Source: Neocallimastix lanati (nom. inval.) (taxonomy: Eukaryota; Neocallimastigomycota; Neocallimastigomycetes; Neocallimastigales; Neocallimastigaceae). Taken from it: a DNA stretch of 21,679 bases. Position 1 is the first letter of the stretch, and every line of letters starts with the position of its first letter. Location of the stretch: NCBI GenBank assembly GCA_016946835.1, contig JACVTC010000511.1, forward strand, positions 1-21,679, in the 5' to 3' direction. The position numbers and the translations under genes were made by a program. The notes beneath the pieces are model-generated. The model worked only from the letters and a program-made list of their open reading frames with translations. It did no database searches and was not told the DNA's origin. Positions 9,401 through 17,800 of this stretch are shown here, piece by piece.

Positions 9401-9686
9401 CTCTTTTATTTAATTTTTCTTGAATTTTAGATATATCAAAATATAATCCTATACTATTAACCATAGTACTATTATCACACCATGAAACACCATACCATGT
9501 TGGTCCTAATATTTTAGCATATTCTTCAATAGTTTGCGCATAAACAATTTGACCTTGATCATCAAAATACGCTGGATCATAAACTTTTGAAATCCCTTGA
9601 TGATTATAACGACAAAATATCTTTGGTTTCTTTGCTAAAATAAAATTAAAAGAAACTAAAAATGCAAAAATGATAAGCAATTTCAT
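3489..9686 (-). CDS. Giant secreted lectin-type surface protein (2065 aa) with repeat spacers and C-terminal ricin-type trefoil
   Basis: The start at 9686 gives a clear signal peptide (residues 1-18, ending FILA). An N-terminal region with a Cys cluster (217-231) is followed by a Ser-rich stretch (232-345), a Lys-Arg site at 395-396 before a basic Ala/Gly/Lys segment, an Asn/Ser/Lys low-complexity stretch (526-566), eleven 11-residue QTExWN repeats (599-718) and a second Ser/Thr-rich stretch (about 749-900). Bulb-type lectin-like segments occupy about 983-1270 and 1400-1925, for example PSGNLVVKEYERTLWST and DNGELKIIDNYENIIWSS, although the strict mannose motif QxDxNxVxY is not seen. An acidic spacer (about 1288-1400) holds five NNNNKTPIDD-like units. 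Residues 1935-2058 form a ricin-type trefoil ending QLW, closely like those of the gene to the left. It is probably a cell-wall or extracellular adhesin. No membrane anchor is visible at the C-terminus. The lectin domains are fairly sure; the middle is unassigned. Confidence 0.85.
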   Translation of the reverse strand: MKLLIIFAFLVSFNFILAKKPKIFCRYNHQGISKVYDPAYFDDQGQIVYAQTIEEYAKILGPTWYGVSWCDNSTMVNSIGLYFDISKIQEKLNKRDNEGNETNNNIDNDSDTTTNNNQFKDNYLSRDRDNIEEYKKNAEKYIEEIYKELKNSEKQCIPLVSVNPAFNPYHKSLIIGIEGSPNIRDVTGSYINFADTVVESVIDYNNFSGDFSRNIAQCAGVNNCKGCTIICNALISTTIENQYSITSSDGSSVTRSIGDITSDSNTLTNDISNTIEVAKSLTKSNSISGSDGESGTSSLEIAIAMAQSKSNTVSDEGSNTHNEEYSESNIHSISEEDSHAVTNTEGKTNELNWNYYKEHSGTKEYSYVSKDDYDYYNNQYEEVKKPDYVKSKYEKRQLGALFKFVINAAVKNGSKVFKTGAKGAKGAKASEAAKEFAKNTYELGTLGASESSIIGGTEEDLKLTEEKLYEKYGRNRVQKIYDLRDMPVNDPTYKPKITYLIEEETDSSDNTGNTVKRAVKSNPKNTNKGDNKSQNNNGNKSGENKSQNNKDDKSDDNKSQNNKSTGNDKVNTGINAADTAISYESLKQEKEIADREHDQTEEWNRWNYWQTENWNRWDYWQTENWNRWNYWQTEDWNNKNYKQTEKWNERNYDQTEKWNNANYQQTEKWNEKNYDQTEYWNNANYQQTESWNLKNYQQTEEWNWKTFNQTEYWNMENEITQFELANFNYDTQEYFTEREERASLIMALTGTHSTSNSDVEGSSDGGAKINSKETSRYNSKTSSEMNQDQITNGYSDAYTIGHTETSSQENSQTDTISNILTNTWSSEHGWGQEESESETKSNGRTFGKSTSNTTSKEVSIEDSKTISKDNTISRVKSNSVTYSVNQQLSNTPTDDGCYEYEVTPKLTSEAVIWACGVNDDYEGDHVEFYTSEVTKNIGNKFIINKTGCSYREKKTEIEINNNDIYKIQKASNGGVANFISSGEELIAPLFDIGGNNYGESVISTNNPKHPWYFGILPSGKLALCENEFDEKHIKWSTETTIPNTDEMNANQLGLKLKIADNGHLVMTAKNILKEYDIKNDDLYKVDISQEIIVWDSLPKDLPFNVGHYGTRGYTLIILENGSSDCQVILYDGLYAPIWKISSKTGASYKGYAFPLEYNFPLKFKTNRTNKYDKHNYIPNTVKAKYSSAILFDCDIIINQEEYMVSDNGVFKAYLQPSGNLVVKEYERTLWSTNTANVGPFSPPYTISLSPIGELVIRDMHKYIVWRTINPYNISEEFIKTNNSNKTKRNDDDELYFDDEPIIFDDDLINYDNDTNNDENNNKTPNDDNNNNKTPIDDNNNNKTPIDDNNNNKTPIDDNNNNKTPIDDNNNKADIDNKNDNSGKPVNNNSTDKPIENNDNNLYYKLKLTDNGELKIIDNYENIIWSSLFVRKNNYHMRYVEPLVYSITSCNENPRLPYVYNIHSYEQPEHRNIIVDPYFNNLLPGEKLRFEHNNESYLAVTDSELIWNNFVKNETIATCSKIKELKLLDNGLFLYCEDKTETIASLDYNKKYTLTIKKNLRNNEYKLIIMDMTTHKVEWGYPPVKFLNSVESKLHKYMGRIDIANSFTTYDRLLSINGDGNFAYISNLYGLQLIGKGFFNEIYQMMIFENMFVINAKIIVHSDERLKLIYDSEPNSLLLTNYNENIIWRYDGYIYCDVLSSSDENCNSIYSLSPLYNKDNNKWLHLNDNGILFGEFYVELMNLNDYLKTNDVIYSLRVTEDGDILVNKDKYLHKEYYRKEKLYTLEVLEDGLTLALKSSRGEYKWCNNYINNRPLYAGRIYIGDSFEEGEMLYCQNYSLIVLEGNLIYRNHVDGTEKVVYSVPNVRLTSLAVTDRNIVLLSDNKVQYILSDNIAESNTNSFLSCDFSDNSVYWDDGNGKVLWKYSINNSSNSKSNAVLLYNKYYNKCLYAEPYTNEPITYEDCKNKDKYKWYYVNIDGSTYFKSASKENLCIRVSKNRIVLGNCDKNAIIKYIKTSKFIKRDDKCLSGIDDKDDLDSQYYVKLSNCDRHNKKQLWEFISDINDISN
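5586..5735 (-). repeat. 30-base coding minisatellite (NNNNKTPIDD repeats)
   Basis: Five units of 30 bases, phased at 5591, 5621, 5651, 5681 and 5711, are almost identical at the DNA level; the last differs by two bases. They encode NNNNKTPIDD within the acidic Asn/Asp spacer between two lectin-like halves of the giant protein. Near-identity at synonymous sites points to recent slippage or unequal exchange. The 30-base period keeps the frame, so copy number can vary without breaking the gene. Confidence 0.9.
7533..7892 (-). repeat. 33-base coding repeat, QTExWN 11-residue units
   Basis: Ten full units and one partial unit of exactly 11 residues start at residues 599, 610 and so on to 709 of the giant protein. 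The consensus is QTExWNxxNYx: Gln-Thr-Glu, Trp-Asn and a Tyr or Phe are nearly invariant. The first three units are Trp-rich (WNRWNYW type); later ones alternate NNANYQ and NEKNYD types, which suggests growth by two-unit duplication. The DNA has diverged more than the 30-base repeat, so the array is older and under constraint. Confidence 0.9.
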
Positions 9687-9807
9687 ATTATATTATAATT
9701 TATTTTTTTTTTTTTTTTTTGTAAATCCTAAAGAATTATGATAAAATCATTTTATAAAAAAAAAATTTTAAAATAAAAATTTAAAAAAAAAAATACCTCT
9801 TTATTTT

Positions 9808-9842
<35 letters not shown>

Positions 9843-9938
9843 TTAATAAAAAATTATTTTATTAAAATAATTTTTAATATTACAAAAAGTTTCTATTATA
9901 TATAATTATTATCATCATACATAATAAATAATTTTTTT
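9687..9938. other. Short spacer with poly(T)/poly(A) tracts
   Basis: This lies between two minus-strand genes. It has a T-run just left of 9721, about 20 bases upstream of the giant gene's start (A-rich leader on the coding strand), and an uninterrupted run of 25 A at 9815-9839. No gene is visible. It should hold the promoter of the giant gene and the 3' end signals of the leucine-rich-repeat gene. Confidence 0.5.
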
Positions 9939-11318
9939 CTACATGTCATAATAGGTATATTTACTTTTATTTTCATTTCTTTTATAATAAATTACTTTTT
10001 TATTAACGAATGAAATCCTATATATTCTATGACTAGTTTTGAGATGTAAAATATTTAATTCAGTTGTACTTAAGAATGTTTTATATTTTCCTTTCAAAAG
10101 TAAAGGAAATATATAATTTTTATTTATATATAAATATTTTAAATTAATTGAAAAATCCTTTAAAATAGAACTTGGTATTAAATATCCTTCCACAACAATT
10201 TCTCTTATTTTTGGCATTTTAAATATTTTTTCAGAAAGATAACTAAATTTATTTTTATGTAAATATAATATTCTTACACGAATTAAATTTGATATAAGAG
10301 GGGTTAAATGAGTTAAATTATTACTGTGAATATCTATTTCTCTTAAATTGTGCATATTTATTATATCATAAGGTAATTTTTCTAAATGATGATGACTTAA
10401 ATTTAATAATTTAATATTCTTATAAAAATCAGAATGATAGCCACTATATTTATTTAAATTATAATAACCATAAAATTCATCCTCCGTTTCAAAGTCATTT
10501 TTTAAAACTTTCTCGAGAGAAAATCGTTCATCTACAATTAAATATGTTAAATTTTCTAAACCATCTATTGCTCTAGTAGGAATACAAAGTAAATTATCAT
10601 TAAATTGTAATTTTAAAAGTTTTAAATTTTTAAGATATTTAATTTCATCAGGAACATATTCAAATTTATTCGAACTCAAATTAAATAATTCTAATGATAA
10701 TAATCCACTAATTTCTTTTGGAATAATTATTATTTTATTTCTGGCAATCTGAAACTCTTTTAATTTCTTTAAGTTACAAATTTCTTTCGGAATTTCTTCA
10801 ATTAAATTGAAACTTACATTTAATATTTCCAAATTAATTAAACTACCTATTCCTTTAGGAAGTGTTTTTAATTTCGTTTTTACAATTATTATTTGAGTTA
10901 AATTTTCTAAATAACCAATTTCTTCCGGAAGTGAATTAAAATTAGGCGAAAAAGAAAGGTCTATATATTTTAGTTTTTTCAAATATTTTATACTTTTAGG
11001 TAAAGTCCTCATTTCATTAAACTGAAGTGTTATATCTTCTAAATTTTTTAATCTTTTAATATCATCTGGAATATTTTTAATTCTATAAGAATTAATTGTT
11101 AAACATTTTAAATTTTCTAAATTCCACAAGCCCGTCGGAAGAACTTGTATATTATTACAACCACTACTAAATCTTTTTAAATGTTTTAACACTGAAAAGA
11201 TTTCCTCAGGATATCTTTCCAATTCACGAATTTCAACTTCTAACCATGTTACATTTACTAATTCCTCTTGATTATTTAACTGATTTATATCTTTAATTAT
11301 TTTTCTATAATAATTCAT
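9939..11318 (-). CDS. Leucine-rich repeat protein (459 aa), intracellular
   Basis: The protein has about eleven or twelve leucine-rich repeats of 22-24 residues of the typical LxxLPxxIxxLxxLxxLxLxxN form. One block spans about residues 30-255 (for example LPKGIGSLINLEILNVSFN), a non-repeat insert of roughly 45 residues follows (about 258-302, Tyr/Asp/Glu-rich), and a second block runs to about 395, ending in a Lys/Tyr-rich tail. The start has no signal peptide and no membrane segment is seen, so it is probably cytosolic, unlike its neighbours. The repeat type resembles SHOC2-like and bacterial typical LRRs, which act as protein-binding scaffolds. No kinase, F-box or nucleotide-binding domain is fused, so the partner cannot be guessed. 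It lies divergent to the giant plus-strand gene with a 500-base shared upstream region. Confidence 0.85.
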   Translation of the reverse strand: MNYYRKIIKDINQLNNQEELVNVTWLEVEIRELERYPEEIFSVLKHLKRFSSGCNNIQVLPTGLWNLENLKCLTINSYRIKNIPDDIKRLKNLEDITLQFNEMRTLPKSIKYLKKLKYIDLSFSPNFNSLPEEIGYLENLTQIIIVKTKLKTLPKGIGSLINLEILNVSFNLIEEIPKEICNLKKLKEFQIARNKIIIIPKEISGLLSLELFNLSSNKFEYVPDEIKYLKNLKLLKLQFNDNLLCIPTRAIDGLENLTYLIVDERFSLEKVLKNDFETEDEFYGYYNLNKYSGYHSDFYKNIKLLNLSHHHLEKLPYDIINMHNLREIDIHSNNLTHLTPLISNLIRVRILYLHKNKFSYLSEKIFKMPKIREIVVEGYLIPSSILKDFSINLKYLYINKNYIFPLLLKGKYKTFLSTTELNILHLKTSHRIYRISFVNKKVIYYKRNENKSKYTYYDM

Positions 11319-11818
11319 AATTTAATATTTTATATTTAAATTTAAATATAACTATTTCTTTTTATCATTTTAAATATTTTTCTTTAAATTATAAATTAAT
11401 AAAAAAACTAATAAAATATGAACAATAAATAAGCTTCATTATTTTAAAATCTGCTAAATTATTAACAATTAATAAGCCTTATTATTATTGAAATCTATTA
11501 TATTTTTATAATTTATTAATCTTAAGTATTTATAAATCTGTCAAAATTATTAGCATTTAACAAGCCTAATTATTTTGTTAAATTATTTAACGTAATTTTT
11601 TTAAAATCTGTAAAATAATTAAAATTTAATAAATCTCCTTGAAAAATCCATTATTTGACATTTAAAATTTCTTATTATTTATTAGAAATTTGTTAATTTT
11701 ATATATTAAAATAAAATATTAATTTTTAGATAAAAAATAAAAAAAAAAAATAATTTTTTTTTTTAAAATGATAAATTATAGTTTATATTTGTATGTATAA
11801 AAATTATTAAAATTTAAT
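11319..11818. promoter_or_regulatory. Divergent intergenic region between the LRR gene and the giant Asn-rich gene
   Basis: These 500 bases separate two genes transcribed away from each other, so both promoters must lie here. They hold a degenerate tandem repeat (11447-11650), an A/T-tract near 11740-11765 and a TATAAAA word at 11796-11802, only 17 bases before the plus-strand ATG. Given the AT content that word may be chance. No RNA gene or ORF is visible. Confidence 0.4.
11447..11650. repeat. Degenerate tandem repeat around AAATCTG
   Basis: A unit opening with AAATCTG, followed by AAATTATTA and AATAAGCCT, recurs at 11447, 11491, 11534 and 11604 (spacings 44, 43 and 70). The first and third copies match best (AAGCCTTATTATT and AAGCCTAATTATT). 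The second and fourth are eroded. The unit is more GC-containing than the surrounding spacer. It could be an old minisatellite or a repeated binding site between divergent promoters. Confidence 0.5.
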
Positions 11819-14800
11819 ATGAAATTAAAATTAATTGTTTTAATTTTCTTCTTTGTTATTAAAGTTTTCTGTAGTGGACAAAATCATACTCCTACTGATT
11901 TTGTAATACAAATATTAGCTGCTGCCGATGAAAATTGTGTTCATAAATCAAAATGTAGACCTAGACTTGATCCAGAAACTGGTAAACCTTATATATTTAA
12001 TATAAGAGATAATAATGAAAATAACCGTTCTTCAAATAATCTTATTGATGTATCTATTTATGATATAATTCCAGAATTAAGATTTTTAAGTGAAAAAGAC
12101 GCTATCAAATATTATGAAAATGTTTTATTTCCTGCAGCAAAACGAGCTTTTAATGAATATTTTGAATTAGAAAATTTTGATGATTTAAATGATTTTGATG
12201 ATATGTCAGAAAATGAAAAATTATTAATTCAAAATATTATTATTGAAAAAATTAATGATGTGACAAATGGAAGAGATGTTATTAGGGAATTACTATCTAG
12301 TTCAGGTAATAATGAAAATATAGCTTTCATTAATGATGGAAAATCAAAAACAATAAATTATTATGGTGATGATAAAAATACAAATTTATTTCATGAAGCA
12401 TTTATAGATTATATGAATAATAGAATTACCAAAGTTGAAAATGTACTTAATAAATTTAAGGTTGATAAAAATAAAATTTCGAAGAATGTAATTAAAGCGA
12501 TATTTACTACATGTAAACAACGTATAACTTGTAATCATTATTTTGAAAATGTGGACGCAAATAAGGTTAAATTTACAATTATTAAAAGTGAAACTGATAA
12601 TAATGAAAAGAATTATCATTTAGTTATCAATGATCAGAATAATGAAAGATTAATTCATCCATTTACAATAAAAGAATCGTATAGCGATGGAAAACAAAAA
12701 TTAACAATAAATACAAATTTTATTCATAAGGAAATACCATTTTATAATAAAATTAATTACTCTGATAATAATATTAAAAATTCTATAAATAATATGATTG
12801 AGAATCGTATTAATAATATTATGAATGAAGCAAATACTAGATATTCATATATAAAAAATGGATATCAAAAAAATACTTCTTTTATGCTTGATATAGGAAG
12901 CTATTTTAGTAATATAAATGATCAAGAAGTATTAGATAGAATAAGAAATAGGTTATATGAAATGCTTCATAATTATATAAATTCAAACAATGATCAAGGT
13001 GTATCTAATTATAGTATTCAAATATTAACTAATAAAGTAATGGAAAAAATCCTAAATATAGCTGAAAATGGTGTATTTAATGAAGAAGAGTATAAAAATA
13101 AGATTAGAAACTTTTTGGAAGAAGATATTAATATTGTTAATGATAATTTGGTTAATGAATTAATTAATAATTTAAATTCTGAAACTGTATCTGTAAATGG
13201 AAAAAATATATCTGTATTAGAATTTATGAATAACTTAAATCACGATAGAAATAATGGTTATAACTATAATGCAATAAATATTAATTCTGAAATATTACTG
13301 AGTGAAAAACTTAATCAAATAGTAGATAATACATTAACATCAAATGGTCTTGGAAATATAGAAAATAGAAATGAAAAAATAAATAGAATAAGTAAAAAAA
13401 TTTATGAGGAAAATTTTATTATGAATAAAAAAATTGAATACAGCGACTCTAAATTTATTAAATCTATTAAAGATGCTCTCGATGGTCACAATAATAATGT
13501 TAATAATGCACAATTAGCTGAAAGAATATTTAATGAGTTTAAAAGAGACGTTTATAGTGATAGAGATGGTAATTTATTAATAGATACATTAAATTCTGAT
13601 AGTAGAAATAATAATAATAATTTACTGTCGATATATCAAGTAAGGGTTAAAAGAGCTATAAATGCTGTTTTAGGGTTAGACAATAATTCGAATGAATATA
13701 ATAATGTAGCACAAAATATTATTAATAGTAATAAAAAATTAAATTCTCCTAATAATAATGACTTTATTGTTAAATCAATATTGAATAACCTTTTTATTAA
13801 GGATTATGAAAACCTTAACCAAATAAATAATTCGTTTGATTTAAGTATAATTGAAAGGACTTTAATAGATGAGAATATGAATGATGATGATATAAATAAA
13901 TTAAAAAAGATGCTAGATAATAATATCGATATAAATGAAGAATATAAGAATCAAATTGTTAACCGTATGAAAAACCATGAACCGATAACAAATAATGGTA
14001 ATGATAGACCATTGCGAAATGCGATTATTAATATATTAGATCGTAAATGCTTTTATCAAGATTTAAATATAAATTTATTTGATATGAATTTAATTAAAAG
14101 AACTTTAATAGATAGAAATATGAATGATGATGATATAAAAAAATTAAAAAAAATGTTAGATAATTATATCGATATAAATGAAGAATATAAAGATCAAATT
14201 GTTGAACGTATGAGACAGCATAAACCGATAACAAATAATGGTAATGATAAACCATTGAGAAATGCAATTACCAATATATTAAATCATAAATGTTTTAATC
14301 AACTATTTAATGAAAATATTAATAGTATTTCTTTTGCTACTAATGATAATGATGGTAACACTAAAACTTTGCATTCAATAACTAATTGCTTTAATAAAAA
14401 TATAAATAATCCTAATAATTCAGGTAATAATGGATATTTAGAAGACTATGAATATGATGTTATGGTAAAATCAGGAGCTATATTTTCAAAAGTTAGTGCA
14501 GGAAAAGATCAAGATTTATATATTCCGCAAGAAAATGATATTGATTTGGGGAATCGTGTTCATTTTAATGCTATTGGTTATTGTTATAAAAATTCAGAAA
14601 CAGATGAAATATTAATTGATAAAACAAAATTAAATAATAATATTGTTGGTAAATATCTTTATAATAAAGATGAATGTAGTAATAGTTTAGAAAATTTTTT
14701 AAATTCATTAATTGATACCCAAAAAAATGAAAATTTAAATGAGCAACTAAATGAATTATATATTACTTTAATAAATAATGAAAATTATTTTAATCCTGAT

Positions 14801-17800
14801 GGTTCTAAATTTAATGATCCAAATCATTGGCGTAATACTATGCTTTTATATAATATGGTTGATCTTTATGAAAAATCTTGCAAAAATTATCAATCTATGC
14901 AATCACTATATAAGAGATTAAAAAATTATGATGGTATGGATCAGAAAGAACTAGCAGAAAAGCTTGCTAATCTTTACACTGTACAACAATTGTCTAATAA
15001 CAAGAATGGTAACATAAAAAAGGGATTAAAATTAGATGATATTACATATTCGGATTTACAAAATAAAATTGAAATAGCTCTTAATGAACCTTATGAAGAA
15101 AATAATAAAAAATTCCTAAAAGATATTACAAATAGACTAAGGGAAGATCTTAAAAAGACAGAATCTACTATAAAAACCGCAAATAAGTTAATTAATTTTG
15201 TTGAAAAAAATGATTATGATGTTAACGAACAACGAAGTTATCTTAAGCAAAAAAACGTTGATAATTCTATAATAAAAAGCTTTAATAACTTAAAAAATAC
15301 TTTTAATAATAAATTTCCTAAATTAGATTTTTATGATAATGTTTTATGGAAAGATTCTAATAAAAATTTAAAAACTACAGAAAGTATATCTTCGGATTTA
15401 CTTAATACTATAAATGATGAAAGACGTGAAAGTGATATTCGTAATAAAGAAATTAATGTGCAAATGGTTAAAGGAATGAATGAAAAAGGATTACAGCAAC
15501 GTCTCTATGCAATAAACAGAGATGGATCAGCTATAGGGTATTCAATTGAGAAAGATCATTTAGTACGAATAAAAAATCAGATGGGATTATATGAAAATGT
15601 TGTTAGTAATGCAAATCGTGGTAGTAGTGGTAATTGCCAATTTCATAAAATTTCTAAAAGAGCTTCATCTGGTAATTCATGCCACACAGTTCCTAAAATA
15701 ATAACAAACGTCGATGTTGATAAAATTTCGTTAGAAACGCTGAAATCTTTCAAAGATAAAGGAATTGATCATAAAATATTTCCTAATTACAATAGTGTTA
15801 GTGATATTTCAAATCCCAAAAACCTTTATGAAAATTCTGAATCAATCGCTGATGTATGGAAAAAATTGACTAATACATATTATGAGCATATTCATGAATT
15901 TTCAGAATCTGAAAGTGAAGTATTTTTAGCTAATTTTAATATTGTAATAAACGAATATAAAAATATGTTATCTGATTCTGATTATGTTAATGATCCTCTT
16001 AATAAAAATATTACTCCTGAAATGGTAAGTTCTATGGAAACGGATTTAACTAGATCATATAATTATCATTACGAGCATTTTGGTGAAGAGAGTGATAACT
16101 CACTTAGACGATATCGAATGGATTATAATAAAAATTCCCAATCAAAATTAAATAGAGAAAAATTTATTCATACACTTAATAGTATTAAAAGAATAGTTAG
16201 TCAAAATGAAGGTAATCCAATTGATAGTATTGGAACAAAAATTGATGGAAACAGTATGTCATCAGAAATTGACCCAAATAGTATAGTCTTTGATTCTGTT
16301 GATATAAAAGAAGCTGTTGAAAAATTAATTAAAAAGATACCTTCTTTAGATGAAACTTACAATGATGATCTGATAAATATATATGATAATTTAAGTGAAT
16401 TACATTCAATTAATGAAATGGAGTATGGACTCAATCAAAATACATCGGTTAATAGTGAAATTGTTCATCGCTTATACAACGCAATTTCAGAAAAATTGGC
16501 TATTGAAAACTCTTTTAGTAAAAATGTTAAACAATCGGAAAATATTGTGAAAGTACCAGGTTTAGAACCGGCAGAAAACGTAAATATATTAGATGCAATT
16601 AAAGATAATTCCATTTCTGCTGATGATAAAAAATTCATATTAAAAGGTATGGAGCATCAAATTAATAATTCCCCTAGTAAATACTTAGATAATAAATTAT
16701 ACAAGCTAATTAATAATATAAATACACATATTAATAATCAAATCGATGAACTAAAAAAATTTTCATCTCATATTGGTCATGAATTAGCTACTCTAAATAT
16801 TGTTTCTTTATCATCTGCTTATAATGATTTAGCAGCAACTGCTATATACAATAATAAAATTTACAGTAACGATATAAATAATAATTCACCAATTAATATC
16901 ATTGAATTTGACAACGAATTTAATAATAGAGTTAATTTTGTTATGAATAGACAATTTAATGAAGCAATGTTAACTATTGCTAAAGCTAATCCTTCTCTAT
17001 ATAATTCTGATATTAAAATAAATTCTGGAAACAAGTTCATTTGGGGAGGTAACACCGTTTATGAAGCTTCTAATACCGTTTTGTCCAAATTCAATAAAGA
17101 CGGCACTTCATTTACAAGTAAAGCAGAATTTGTTTCACAATTGATAAACAATGCAGATGATTCTACTTATAGAATACTCCAACAATCTTATAGTTTAAAA
17201 TATAATTATGTTAATTATCAATCTCCAGCTAGTAGAGACCAAAATCATATTAATGAACTTGAACACAATTACAATAAATTAAGATTTAAGCATGTTCAAA
17301 AGAATATACAATCTATTGATACATATCATAGTTCTCAATTCTTTTCTGCTTTATCTGTTGTTGCTTCATATAATCCAAATTTAACTCCTTTAGCAACAGA
17401 AGATGATAATAAAAATATTGTCAATGTTCGTACTATGTACAAAGGAGCTTCGAATTACAAAGAAATGTTTACAGCAATGAATGAATTTGAAACTAATTTA
17501 AAAAATAGCAACCAGTTAACTGATGACATTAAATCCAAAATAAATAATGCTGCTAATAAATTTACTTCTGATATTCAAATTACTTCATATAAACTTGCTA
17601 AAATGGCTGGACGAGAAAACCAAAATACTTTTAGTACATTTACAAACGAATTTAGTATTGTTACTAAATGTGTCTCGGGATATATAAATAATAATGCTCA
17701 ATTATTTAATAATGAAAGAGGTGTTCCACAATTTAAATATAATCAAAATACTTTGAATGTTGTTCATAATCATAATCTTATTAACAATAATATTAACAAA

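Noticed and set aside
11796-11802. TATA box for the giant Asn-rich gene
   Set aside because: It is only 17 bases before the ATG, and such words are expected constantly in this base composition.
12386-12619. Minus-strand frame inside the giant Asn-rich gene
   Set aside because: It is a shadow frame opposite a long coding frame, with no features of its own.
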